A DNA stretch of 64,000 bases from Cyclobacterium plantarum. GTDB taxonomy: Bacteria; Bacteroidota; Bacteroidia; Cytophagales; Cyclobacteriaceae. The stretch spans positions 913,325-977,324 of the forward strand of contig NZ_JAANYN010000001.1 in NCBI RefSeq assembly GCF_011290685.1, written 5' to 3'. A program made the translations under genes and the position numbers. Shown here one piece after another: positions 9,389-17,572 of the stretch. Positions within the stretch are counted from its first letter, which is position 1. Every line of letters starts with the position of its first letter. The notes beneath the pieces were generated by a model. The model saw only the letters and a program-made list of their open reading frames with translations, did no database searches and was not told the origin of the DNA.

Positions 9389-11410
9389 ATGGAACACGAT
9401 CATAAACATCACAAACATTCACACAATAATCATGATTCGCATGGCGGTCATCATGCTCACCATGCTCATATGATAGAAGATTTCAAAAAGCGCTTTTATA
9501 TCAATACTGCGCTTTCCATACCTGTTTTGGCCTTTTCTGAAATGATTCAAGACATACTGGGCTTTTCGATCAGTTTTCCAGGAATGGGCTATGTAGCAGG
9601 CGCTTTAGCAACATGCATTTTCATTTATGGTGGCTGGCCATTCCTCAAAGGATTAAAGGATGAACTTTCTCAAGGCGGTCCTGGTATGATGACCCTAATA
9701 GCCATTGCCATTACAGTTGCATGGGCATACAGTACTGCAGTGGTATTCGGGCTGCAAGGTAAAGTGTTCTATTGGGAGCTAGTCACGCTAATTGACATTA
9801 TGCTTTTAGGACACTGGCTAGAGATGCGTTCCATTATGGGAGCATCAAAAGCGTTGGAAAAATTAGCTGAATTAATGCCTTCAGAAGCTCACAAAGTAGA
9901 TGGTGACAATATTCATGACGTGAAAATAAGTGACCTCAAAAAAGGTGATCTGATCCTGATTAAACCAGGAGAAAAAGTGCCTGCCGATGGTAAGATTGTA
10001 GAAGGAGATAGCGAACTAAACGAAAGTGCCTTAACAGGAGAAAGCAAGCCCGTTCAGAAATCTAAAGGTGATGAAGTCATTGGTGGGGCCATCAATGGAG
10101 ATGGAAGCCTAAAAGTTGAAGTTAAATCTTCTGGTGAAGACAGCTACTTGAATAAGGTCATAAAATTGGTGGAAGAAGCTCAGCAAACCAAATCCAAAAC
10201 ACAGAATTTGGCCGATAAAGCAGCAGGATGGTTAGCATATATTGCCATAGGTGTGGGTGTAATCACCTTTATTGCGTGGGCTTTCTTCAGCTCACAGGGA
10301 ATGGACTTTGCACTTGAGCGTATGGTAACGGTGATGATCATTACTTGTCCCCATGCTTTGGGATTGGCTGTTCCCTTGGTGGTATCTATTTCTACTGCGC
10401 TATCGGCCAAGAATGGATTGTTGATCAGAAACCGAACAGCTTTTGAAAACAGCCGCAAAATAACGGCTATCGTATTTGATAAAACAGGAACACTGACGGA
10501 AGGAAGTTTCGGAGTAAACCGAGTAGTCTCACTAGCCGATAAATCAGAAGATGATTTGCTTTCAAAAGCGGCTGCCATCGAGCAAAGTTCAGAGCATCCC
10601 ATTGCCAAGGGTATTGTTAAGGAAGCTAAAAGCCGTGACCTCAAACTACCTTCAATTTCCGATTTCGGTTCCACGAAGGGAAAAGGCGTAAGTGCAAAAA
10701 TTGAAGGAATCACTTTTCAAATAGTAAGTCCTGGATACCTGAAAGAAGAAGGAATAGATCTCCCGAATGAAGCCAACTCAGACAAGCCTGAAACTGTGGT
10801 GTTCATTCTCAAAGAAGGCAACTTGATAGGTTTCATCGCATTGGCTGATCAAATTAGAAAAGAAAGTAAATCCGCTATTGAAACGCTTAAAGAAAAAGGC
10901 ATAAAAGTATTAATGGCTACTGGCGATAATGAACAAACCGCCAAAGCAGTAGCGGAAGAACTAAAGCTCGATGGTTACTACAGCCAGGTACTTCCTCATG
11001 AAAAGTCTGAACTGATTGAGAAGCTTCAAAACCAAGGTGAGTTTGTCGCCATGACTGGCGATGGAGTAAACGATGCACCTGCCTTAGCCAAAGCAGATAT
11101 AGGTATTGCCGTGGGGTCAGGTACAGATGTAGCCGCAGAAACAGCCGACATCATTCTTACCGAAAGCAGCCCATCCGACATAGCTACTTTGATTCTGTTC
11201 GGAAGAGCAACCTATAAAAAAATGGTTCAGAACCTCGTTTGGGCAACTGGCTATAATATAGTGGCTATTCCACTTGCAGCGGGAGTTCTATTCTATCAAG
11301 GCATTATGATCAATCCCGCCTTAGGTGCCGCTCTCATGAGTTTAAGCACCATTATTTGTGCCGCCAATGCGCAGCTTCTGAGATTGAAATTTAAAAAAGA
11401 CTTACAATGA
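9389..11410 (+). CDS. copB: CopB-type copper/silver-exporting P1B ATPase
   Basis: The protein is 673 aa. The first ~27 residues are very His-rich (MEHDHKHHKHSHNNHDSHGG), replacing the Cys-based HMA domains of CopA. Family motifs in order: TGES in the actuator domain, CPH in the sixth helix (TCPHALGLAVPL), the phosphorylation site DKTGTLTEG, SEHPIAKG in the nucleotide domain and the hinge TGDGVNDAPALAKADIG. CPH with a His-rich tail defines the P1B-3/CopB group, which exports copper or silver. Its ATGA overlap with the adaptor gene indicates translational coupling. Confidence 0.93.
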   Translation: MEHDHKHHKHSHNNHDSHGGHHAHHAHMIEDFKKRFYINTALSIPVLAFSEMIQDILGFSISFPGMGYVAGALATCIFIYGGWPFLKGLKDELSQGGPGMMTLIAIAITVAWAYSTAVVFGLQGKVFYWELVTLIDIMLLGHWLEMRSIMGASKALEKLAELMPSEAHKVDGDNIHDVKISDLKKGDLILIKPGEKVPADGKIVEGDSELNESALTGESKPVQKSKGDEVIGGAINGDGSLKVEVKSSGEDSYLNKVIKLVEEAQQTKSKTQNLADKAAGWLAYIAIGVGVITFIAWAFFSSQGMDFALERMVTVMIITCPHALGLAVPLVVSISTALSAKNGLLIRNRTAFENSRKITAIVFDKTGTLTEGSFGVNRVVSLADKSEDDLLSKAAAIEQSSEHPIAKGIVKEAKSRDLKLPSISDFGSTKGKGVSAKIEGITFQIVSPGYLKEEGIDLPNEANSDKPETVVFILKEGNLIGFIALADQIRKESKSAIETLKEKGIKVLMATGDNEQTAKAVAEELKLDGYYSQVLPHEKSELIEKLQNQGEFVAMTGDGVNDAPALAKADIGIAVGSGTDVAAETADIILTESSPSDIATLILFGRATYKKMVQNLVWATGYNIVAIPLAAGVLFYQGIMINPALGAALMSLSTIICAANAQLLRLKFKKDLQ

Positions 11411-13188
11411 AACAGTTGAATAAAACTACCCTAATAACAGCATTTAGTACACTTGTGGTAGGTATCTTAATGGGCTGGCTGATATTCGGTCGCACTAATA
11501 CAAAGGCTAATACCGAACATGATAAGGTTATTGCTGAAGATGCCGAAACCATCTGGACCTGTTCGATGCATCCGCAAATCAGACAGGGCGAGCCAGGTGA
11601 TTGCCCGATCTGTGGAATGGACTTAATACCGCTGGAGTCAGACCCAAACGAAGAATTAGACCCCATGGCAGTAAGTATGTCTCCCACAGCCATGCAGTTA
11701 GCGCAGGTTCAAACCCTCAATGTAGGCAAAGGAAATGTCACAAAATCCATTCAACTGAATGGTAAAGTGCAGGCAGATGAACGATTACTGCATACGCAAT
11801 CTTCCCATGTTTCAGGTCGTATCGAAGAACTAGCTGTAACGTTTACAGGAGATTTTGTGTCAAAAGGTCAGATTATTGCAAGGCTTTATTCGCCCGAATT
11901 AGTAACAGCTCAGGAAGAACTGCTTGAAGCGCAAAAGATTGCTACGACACAACCAGCTCTATTCAAGGCAGCCAAAGAAAAATTAAAAAAGTGGAAGCTC
12001 ACTGAAAAGCAAATAGATCAGGTGCTGTCCACAGGTCAGGCTATTGAGTCATTTCCTATTCTTGCCGATGTATCGGGTTATGTTACTGAAAAAATGGTCA
12101 ACCTAGGAGATTACGTAAGGCAAGGTGAACCCATTTATCAAATAGCAGATTTATCAAAAGTCTGGGTATTGTTTGATGTGTATGAGACGGACATGGGTTT
12201 TATAAACAAAGGAGATGAAGTCAAATACACCATCCAATCAATACCAGGTAAAACATTCAGTGGTAAAATCAGCTACATCGACCCCGTAATCGACCCGAAA
12301 ACACGGGTGGCCAAAGCACGAGTAGAACGAAGTAATACCGACTTACAGCTAAAGCCCGAAATGTTCGCCAGTGGAATTGTGGAAGCAATTACTTCAACTA
12401 AAAAGCAATCATTAACGGTCCCTAAATCAGCCGTAATGTGGACAGGAACTCGTTCGGTTGTTTACGTCATGCAAACCAGCGCGCAAGGCGTTAGTTTTAT
12501 GATGCGTGAAATTACGCTAGGTCCTGAATTAGGGGATAGTTACGTAATAGAATCAGGCCTTGAAGCAGGGGAAGAAATCGCAGTTCACGGCACATTCAGT
12601 ATTGATGCGGCTGCACAGTTGGCAGGTAAACCAAGCATGATGAACCCTGAAGGTGGAGTAGCTATGACGGGGCACAACCATGGTGGTGCAAACAATTCTC
12701 CAATGGAAAAAATGCCCTCTACCATTAAGAAGACTTCCTTATCTACCTCTGCAAAAAAATCCATAGAGCCTCTTTTCGAGTCTTATTTTAGCTTTAAAAC
12801 CGCGCTTGCTTCTGACGATTTTAAAAAAGCAAAGCAATCAGGTTTGGCACTGAAGTCCGCACTTGCTAATGTAGATATGAACCTTTTCAAAGGCGATGCT
12901 CATGCTGTTTGGATGGAGTTATCATCTTCCCTGAAAAATTCTTTACAACACATTGAACACCAAGAAAACATAGCATCCCTGCGAGAAAGCTTTATCCATA
13001 TTTCAAACGGGATGATAGCAATTGCAGAGTCTTTTGAACCCAATTCATCTCCAATTTACATTCAGCATTGCCCGATGGCAAACTCAGATAAAGGTGCAGA
13101 TTGGCTGAGCCGAGCAAAAGAAATACGAAACCCCTACTTCGGTGAGTCTATGCTGACTTGCGGAGAAGTGACCAAGAAAATCAAATAA
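11407..13188 (+). CDS. cusB: CusB-type RND periplasmic adaptor with metal-binding and DUF3347 domains
   Basis: At 593 aa it has an N-terminal membrane anchor (about residues 8-28) and a heavy-metal-binding domain at 50-76 (TCSMHPQIRQ...DCPICGMDLIPL). The barrel-sandwich and beta-barrel regions of an adaptor occupy ~100-400. From ~445 to the end lies a DUF3347-type helical domain ending in HCPMANSDKGADW and NPYFGESMLTCG, with Cys/Met/His likely to bind copper. It connects the RND pump to the outer-membrane duct and may hand over metal. The C-terminal domain is nearly the same module as the next gene. Confidence 0.9.
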   Translation: MKQLNKTTLITAFSTLVVGILMGWLIFGRTNTKANTEHDKVIAEDAETIWTCSMHPQIRQGEPGDCPICGMDLIPLESDPNEELDPMAVSMSPTAMQLAQVQTLNVGKGNVTKSIQLNGKVQADERLLHTQSSHVSGRIEELAVTFTGDFVSKGQIIARLYSPELVTAQEELLEAQKIATTQPALFKAAKEKLKKWKLTEKQIDQVLSTGQAIESFPILADVSGYVTEKMVNLGDYVRQGEPIYQIADLSKVWVLFDVYETDMGFINKGDEVKYTIQSIPGKTFSGKISYIDPVIDPKTRVAKARVERSNTDLQLKPEMFASGIVEAITSTKKQSLTVPKSAVMWTGTRSVVYVMQTSAQGVSFMMREITLGPELGDSYVIESGLEAGEEIAVHGTFSIDAAAQLAGKPSMMNPEGGVAMTGHNHGGANNSPMEKMPSTIKKTSLSTSAKKSIEPLFESYFSFKTALASDDFKKAKQSGLALKSALANVDMNLFKGDAHAVWMELSSSLKNSLQHIEHQENIASLRESFIHISNGMIAIAESFEPNSSPIYIQHCPMANSDKGADWLSRAKEIRNPYFGESMLTCGEVTKKIK

Positions 13189-13211
13189 TTATTCACTTAA
13201 AATCAAATCAA

Positions 13212-13730
13212 ATGAAAAAGTCAAAATCAATTTTTACGGTATTGTTGGCAATCAGCTTGTCAATAATGATGACCTCATGTGGAAATTCACAATCAAATGA
13301 ATCGACTGAAAAGCAGGAGACCACAATCATGAAGGGCGAAGAAGATTCAAACATTTTGAAGAGCTACCTTGGTATTAAAGATGCATTAGTGAAATCAAAT
13401 GCACAAGCAGCTAGTAAAGCGGCAGTAAAACTTGTAAACATCATTCCTGATGACCAAGATGCACTAATGAAAAAGATACGTGATGATGCTCAGCATATAG
13501 CCAATACAGAAAATATAGATCACCAACGAGATCACTTCAATACCCTTTCAGAAAACATTTACAAATGGGTAAAAGAAACTAATGTAAATGATCAAAAGCT
13601 ATATAAGCAGTATTGTCCGATGGCATTCAACAACGAAGGTGCCTATTGGCTCAGTGCCGAAAAAGAAGTGAACAATCCCTATTTTGGTGATAAAATGCTT
13701 CATTGTGGAAGTGTAAAAGAAGAATTGTAA
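13212..13730 (+). CDS. DUF3347 lipoprotein, probable periplasmic copper-binding protein
   Basis: The protein is 172 aa from the ATG at 13212, chosen because it gives a clear lipoprotein signal (ISLSIMMTSC, lipobox ending at Cys near residue 21). The mature part is a DUF3347 helical domain ending YCPMAFNNEGAYWL and NPYFGDKMLHCG, which parallels the end of the adaptor protein just upstream. It probably sequesters copper in the periplasm or shuttles it to the pump. The longer frame starting at 13158 overlaps the adaptor gene and has no signal peptide, so it is rejected. Confidence 0.85.
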   Translation: MKKSKSIFTVLLAISLSIMMTSCGNSQSNESTEKQETTIMKGEEDSNILKSYLGIKDALVKSNAQAASKAAVKLVNIIPDDQDALMKKIRDDAQHIANTENIDHQRDHFNTLSENIYKWVKETNVNDQKLYKQYCPMAFNNEGAYWLSAEKEVNNPYFGDKMLHCGSVKEEL

Positions 13731-13744
13731 GCCAACGCAGAAGT

Positions 13745-13803
13745 CACACACATTGGCTGGCCGCTCAATGCCACCCGCATACCAAAGCCAGCCAAAGAGT
13801 GTG
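13745..13803 (+). repeat. Structured hairpin repeat, copy c
   Basis: Outer stem CACAC/GTGTG, internal loop ACAT/AAGA, inner stem TGGCTGGC/GCCAGCCA, apical loop ending CCAAA. The whole stretch from here to the attC-like site at 13940 resembles 1241-1445, including a conserved A-rich segment with GAAATTTTCAAAAA. Confidence 0.75.
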
Positions 13804-13939
13804 ACTACCCTACCCGAAAAAAAGAAATTTTCAAAAAATGCTCCACCCGCGACTAAAACGAACACAACAATACAATGCCCCGACAAAAATGGACTCTTCT
13901 TAACCTACTGAAAATATGAACAGAAAAGAAAAAACACGA

Positions 13940-14074
13940 TGCCCCAACAAGGTATAAAAAACATAGGGCAGATAAAGGTTTCAGTGAGATTAGTACTTTT
14001 AATAAACATTCTGCTTGACTGACAGGAAAGTGGTTCCAAAAGCCCTACGATTTTTTATACAGAACGTTAGGCAC
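13940..14074 (+). repeat. attC-like recombination site 2
   Basis: Inverse core TGCCCCAAC (13940-13948) closes unit 1. Left arm 13953-13969 and right arm 14042-14059 pair except for one A.C mismatch and one unpaired base. The core GTTAGGCAC (14066-14074) opens unit 2; its first seven bases, GTTAGGC, match the classic integron core GTTRRRY. Unit 2 closes with the exact reverse complement at 15833. Confidence 0.85.
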
Positions 14075-14127
14075 AATTATAAAATAGAAAATTCAAGAAA
14101 GCTTTAATTGAAGTCATATTTTTTGAT

Positions 14128-14149
14128 TATCTTTGTGACTGAACAGTCA
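14128..14149 (+). promoter_or_regulatory. Promoter with palindromic TetR-type operator
   Basis: TATCTTTG (14128-14135) is a TAnnTTTG -7 element. It is followed immediately by the perfect palindrome TGACTGAACAGTCA (14136-14149), placed over the expected transcription start and 6 bases before the TetR start codon. This is the classic layout for TetR autorepression. Confidence 0.7.
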
Positions 14150-14155
14150 GTCAGT

Positions 14156-14677
14156 ATGAATAAAAAAGAAAAAATAATATTGTCAGCCTTGCATCTATTT
14201 GCAAAAAATGGTTTTACAGAAACTTCTGTAGATACCATTGCGAAACACGCCAAAGTATCAAAAGGGTTAACCTATAGTCATTTTAAAAACAAGGAGGATT
14301 TGTTAAGGGTGGTTATCGAAAGCACAATAACTAAGATGACTGACGAGATGATGCGATTTGAAAATTTTTCTATTACATCATTGCTTCAAAATCTGAAAAT
14401 GAGTCTGATAAAAAATAAGGATATTATACGTTTGTCAATTCTTTTACTGATTCATCCGCAAACACCAGCCTCAGTAATAAAATTATTAGACAGCCAAAAA
14501 TTAGAATTGATTGAATTGTTCTCTTCACTTTTGGAAGCTAAATACAATGACAAAGCAAAAATTGAAGCCGAATTGCTTCTTGCTATAATGGACGGAATTA
14601 CCATGGATTATGTATTAAATCCTGATGCAGATATATTAGAAAACAGAATAAATTATACAATAATTAAATACGTGTAA
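14156..14677 (+). CDS. TetR-family transcriptional repressor
   Basis: The protein is 173 aa from the ATG at 14156. Residues 5-50 are a typical TetR helix-turn-helix: ILSALHLFAKNGFTETSVD, then IAKHAKVSKGLTYSHFKNKEDLL. The C-terminal two-thirds is the variable ligand domain. The 14-base palindrome just upstream makes self-regulation likely. Its stop overlaps the next start (TAATG), so it heads a three-gene operon with a membrane protein and an acetyltransferase. The ATG at 14108 is rejected because the operator would fall inside the coding region. Confidence 0.9.
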   Translation: MNKKEKIILSALHLFAKNGFTETSVDTIAKHAKVSKGLTYSHFKNKEDLLRVVIESTITKMTDEMMRFENFSITSLLQNLKMSLIKNKDIIRLSILLLIHPQTPASVIKLLDSQKLELIELFSSLLEAKYNDKAKIEAELLLAIMDGITMDYVLNPDADILENRINYTIIKYV

Positions 14678-15228
14678 TGGGATTAAGAATCATTAAACCA
14701 CCAAAATTTCTGCACGACATTCACGGCAGTACAACTACTTTATTTGATGTTATTCTCACGTATATTGGAGGGATACTATCTGTTCTGAGCATTTATATTT
14801 TATACCTGCAAAACAATATCGATATCCCTGTTTGGAAGCTTGTATTGCTACTCCTAATAAGTGCTGATATTGGTGCAGGTGTTATTGCAAATTTTACAAA
14901 AGGAACAAATTCCTATTATGGCGGAGAAGGTAAAAGCAAATCAAGATTAGTGTTTATTTTATCACACTTCTTCCATGCTACAATTTTTCTTTACACCTTA
15001 AACTTATTCTCTCTAAAGACAATAAGTTTGGTATGTTTTGTCATTGTTTCAACGTTCATAATAAACTCAATTAGAAACAAAGAAAGTCAAAAAGTAATTG
15101 CATCATTTTGTATCGTATTCGGAATTGGAACACTTTTGATTTTAGAAATCTCAAATCCATTGTTGTTGTGGTTTTTTCCTCTATATATGACCAAACTTTT
15201 TATCGCATTCGGAATAAGACGCTATTAA
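14677..15228 (+). CDS. Small integral membrane protein of unknown function
   Basis: I do not recognise this 183-aa protein. It has about six hydrophobic segments, beginning near residue 20, separated by short polar loops, and a conserved-looking loop NFTKGTNSYYGGEGKSKSR near residues 69-87. Codon use is very AT-rich, as in its neighbours. It overlaps the TetR gene and is followed six bases later by the GNAT gene, so it is part of the regulated operon. Export or resistance is possible, but no motif supports it. Confidence 0.7.
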   Translation: MGLRIIKPPKFLHDIHGSTTTLFDVILTYIGGILSVLSIYILYLQNNIDIPVWKLVLLLLISADIGAGVIANFTKGTNSYYGGEGKSKSRLVFILSHFFHATIFLYTLNLFSLKTISLVCFVIVSTFIINSIRNKESQKVIASFCIVFGIGTLLILEISNPLLLWFFPLYMTKLFIAFGIRRY

Positions 15229-15234
15229 ATAGCT

Positions 15235-15840
15235 ATGAAAGTAAACATTAAAAATATTGAACTTAAAGATATACATCTTGCATCTGAACTGCTAACCAGA
15301 AATTTTATTTCAGACAGAGGTGTCATGATACTTTTTAAAGAGAATAACAAAAATTATACTCAAAAAGTCAACCAATGGTTTAAAGCGACTTTGAAAATGC
15401 TAATCGACAATAACCAAATCATAAAATGTGCTTTTGGGGGAGATGAACTTGTTGGAGTTTCAATTGTGACGCACACTTCCTACAAACCATCCATTTTGTC
15501 ATTATTAAAGTGGTCCTATTCAGTTTTTATGACCTGCGGATTGAAAACTGTTAGACAATCTGCAAAGCATGATAATTTCAGAAAGAAACTGTTTACAGAT
15601 AATAATCAGTTAATTTTGGAATTTATTGCTGTAAATAACGAACACAGAGGAAAAGGCATTGGAAAAAAGTTGTTTGAAAATTTAGATGCGTTAGCGAACA
15701 GCAAAAATGCTTCTGTATGGTTAGAGACAACAAATAACAACAATATTGAAATCTTTAATAAAATGGGCTTCCATTTAATTGATACAAAAAATGAATCATC
15801 TGTTAAGTACTATATTATGACGAATGAAAAAAGTGCCTAA
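15235..15840 (+). CDS. GNAT-family N-acetyltransferase
   Basis: The protein is 201 aa. The acetyl-CoA binding motif A appears as LEFIAVNNEHRGKGIGKKLF (around residues 125-145), with the R/QxxGxG/A signature. The end (WLETTNNNNIEIFNKMGF) is motif B of GNAT enzymes. The substrate is unknown. As third gene of a TetR-controlled operon it may modify a toxic compound. The stop codon (15838-15840) lies inside the inverse core of attC-like site 3, so gene and recombination site are fused end to end, as in compact integron cassettes. Confidence 0.85.
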   Translation: MKVNIKNIELKDIHLASELLTRNFISDRGVMILFKENNKNYTQKVNQWFKATLKMLIDNNQIIKCAFGGDELVGVSIVTHTSYKPSILSLLKWSYSVFMTCGLKTVRQSAKHDNFRKKLFTDNNQLILEFIAVNNEHRGKGIGKKLFENLDALANSKNASVWLETTNNNNIEIFNKMGFHLIDTKNESSVKYYIMTNEKSA

Positions 15841-15967
15841 CATCGTATATAAAACATTTGGCAGTCAGTGGAATATCGAGCCTATGAGCTCGTATCAAAG
15901 GCACTTGTAATTTGACAGGGAAGTGCCTCGAAATGCCAAACGTTTCATATACGTAACCGTTGTGTGC
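15833..15967 (+). repeat. attC-like recombination site 3
   Basis: Inverse core GTGCCTAAC (15833-15841) is the exact reverse complement of the core that opens unit 2. Left arm 15845-15863 and right arm 15934-15952 pair at 17 of 19 positions, both mismatches being A opposite C. Core GTTGTGTGC (15959-15967) opens unit 3. Confidence 0.85.
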
Positions 15968-16067
15968 AAGGCTAAACGACCTATTCATCCAAACTTTAGC
16001 AAACAATTTTTGAAATAGAAATGTAATATATTTACAATTCCAAAATGTTTTTTAAAACAACACTATT

Positions 16068-16928
16068 ATGGACATTACAAATTTTCCAGAAGATTTATTT
16101 GAAAATAACTACACAGACACTTCAGACCTGCAAATTGCTAATTACGAAGTGTATAAACATGTTTCCAAAAATAAGATTAACCTAAACAAAAATGTATTCA
16201 GTTTTTTGTTGGATGGACAAAAGGACATTCACTTTTCTAATGACATCGTTTCGATAAATCCTGCACAATCCTTACTTCTTGCATCGGGGAATTTTTTAAC
16301 AACAGAAATTGTAGGGGCAAATAGTTATAGTTGCCTACTCTTTTTCTTTTCTCAAAAAAACATTAATGATTTTTTATTGAAATATGGGCATTTATTTAAC
16401 CCAAAAGACTTAAATAAAACAACGAACAATAGTCCCTATTTCCTTATCAAAAAAGACAATTTTATTATCCATTTTATTAATTCTATTCAACAAATTTATG
16501 GCTTGAATCAAACAATCTCACAAAAGATTCTGGAATTGAAATTTGAAGAAATTATGCTATATCTGGCTGATAAGTATGGGCAAAGTTTTTTTGTTTATCT
16601 ACATTCATTATTGATCAATGAAAGAGAATTATCTTTTAAAATGGTCATTGAAAAAAATCTGTACACGAGTTTGAATATTGACGAGGTTGCTTTTCTATGC
16701 AACATGAGCCTGTCTACTTTTAAGCGGAAATTTTTACAATTATATCAAGAGTCTCCAGGAAAATGGTTTCAACTAAAACGGCTCAACAAAGCCAAAAAAT
16801 TATTGCTTAATAATGAAGCAACCCCATCAGAAATCTATATGGACTTTGGTTATGATAGCTTATCAAATTTTAGCACAGCCTTTAAAAATGAATTTGGTTA
16901 CAGTCCAAAAAACATGATGAAAACTTGA
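16068..16928 (+). CDS. AraC-family transcriptional regulator
   Basis: The protein is 286 aa. The N-terminal ~170 residues resemble the cupin-like ligand domain of AraC regulators. The C-terminal 100 residues carry two helix-turn-helix units: NIDEVAFLCNMSLSTFKRKF and the closing motif GYDSLSNFSTAFKNEFGYSP. Ligand unknown. It precedes a small monooxygenase gene that has its own promoter, which it may activate. Codon use is extremely AT-rich. Confidence 0.88.
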   Translation: MDITNFPEDLFENNYTDTSDLQIANYEVYKHVSKNKINLNKNVFSFLLDGQKDIHFSNDIVSINPAQSLLLASGNFLTTEIVGANSYSCLLFFFSQKNINDFLLKYGHLFNPKDLNKTTNNSPYFLIKKDNFIIHFINSIQQIYGLNQTISQKILELKFEEIMLYLADKYGQSFFVYLHSLLINERELSFKMVIEKNLYTSLNIDEVAFLCNMSLSTFKRKFLQLYQESPGKWFQLKRLNKAKKLLLNNEATPSEIYMDFGYDSLSNFSTAFKNEFGYSPKNMMKT

Positions 16929-16961
16929 CCTTTTTTCATAAGTTTTTGAACTAAATAAAAA

Positions 16962-16991
16962 AGCACCACAAGTTTAAAGGTGCTACATTTG
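16962..16991 (+). promoter_or_regulatory. Hairpin followed by a -7 promoter element ahead of the monooxygenase gene
   Basis: A short hairpin AGCACC/GGTGCT (16962-16984) runs directly into TACATTTG (16984-16991), a TAnnTTTG -7 box about 40 bases before the start at 17029. The hairpin, preceded by an A-run, may end antisense transcription or act as an operator. Confidence 0.45.
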
Positions 16992-17028
16992 TTAAAACAA
17001 AATTGGTTTAATTTAAAAATAAAAAGAC

Positions 17029-17322
17029 ATGAAAAAATTAGGATTATTAGTTCGACTAGAAGCAAAAGCACGAAAAGAAAAAGATGTTGAAGCCTTTATC
17101 ACAAGTGCATTGCCACTTGCTAATGAAGAAACGGGTACTATTACATGGTATGCGTTCCGTATTGACGCTTCTACATTTGGCATTTTTGACACTTTTTCAG
17201 ATGAAGAGGGCAGAGAAGCACATCTTGGTGGTAAGATTGCAAAGGCGTTAATGGAAAATGCACCTGAATTGTTGGCTACTGCACCATCTATTGAGAAATT
17301 GGATGTTTTAGCGGCTAAATAA
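17029..17322 (+). CDS. Antibiotic biosynthesis monooxygenase (ABM)-fold protein, putative quinol monooxygenase
   Basis: At 97 aa it has the length of a single ABM domain. It starts with an LLVRLEAKARKEKDVEAFI strand-helix, has ETGTITWYAFRID in the middle, and ends GTFSDEEGREAHLGGKIA-type (seen as DTFSDEEGREAHLGG), where the His is typical of the family. Such dimers oxidise quinols or polyketide-type aromatics without a cofactor. It probably acts with the AraC regulator upstream in a detoxification unit. The substrate cannot be read from the sequence. Confidence 0.8.
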   Translation: MKKLGLLVRLEAKARKEKDVEAFITSALPLANEETGTITWYAFRIDASTFGIFDTFSDEEGREAHLGGKIAKALMENAPELLATAPSIEKLDVLAAK

Positions 17323-17345
17323 ATACACCACAATTATTATAAAAT

Positions 17346-17395
17346 GGCTGCCTGTCAAAGTTCTGTAAAGGAATTTGGACAGGTTGCCTTTGTTT
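17346..17395 (+). terminator. Probable rho-independent terminator of unit 3
   Basis: GGCTGCCTGTC pairs with GACAGGTTGCC (9 of 11 positions), followed by TTTGTTT. It lies 24 bases after the monooxygenase stop and before attC-like site 4. Confidence 0.55.
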
Positions 17396-17443
17396 ACAAA
17401 ACAGCTTGATAATAAATTAAGCGTAGAATGACGAAGAAGCCCA

Positions 17444-17572
17444 GCACACAACAAGGGTTTGCCAAAAGCGGGGCTGAAGTGCTTCTATTAAACATTTCTG
17501 CAAGGTTCAATAGTAGTAATTCTATTGAACTTTTGTACTAAAAATCCCCGCCTTCGGCAAGCCCTGGAACGT
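17444..17572 (+). repeat. attC-like recombination site 4, split by group II intron 1
   Basis: Inverse core GCACACAAC (17444-17452) is the exact reverse complement of the unit 3 core. Left arm 17455-17473, right arm 17546-17564. The core is broken: GT at 17571-17572 and TGTGCC at 19447-19452. Joined, it reads GTTGTGCC, matching the inverse core of unit 4 at 23410. Confidence 0.83.
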
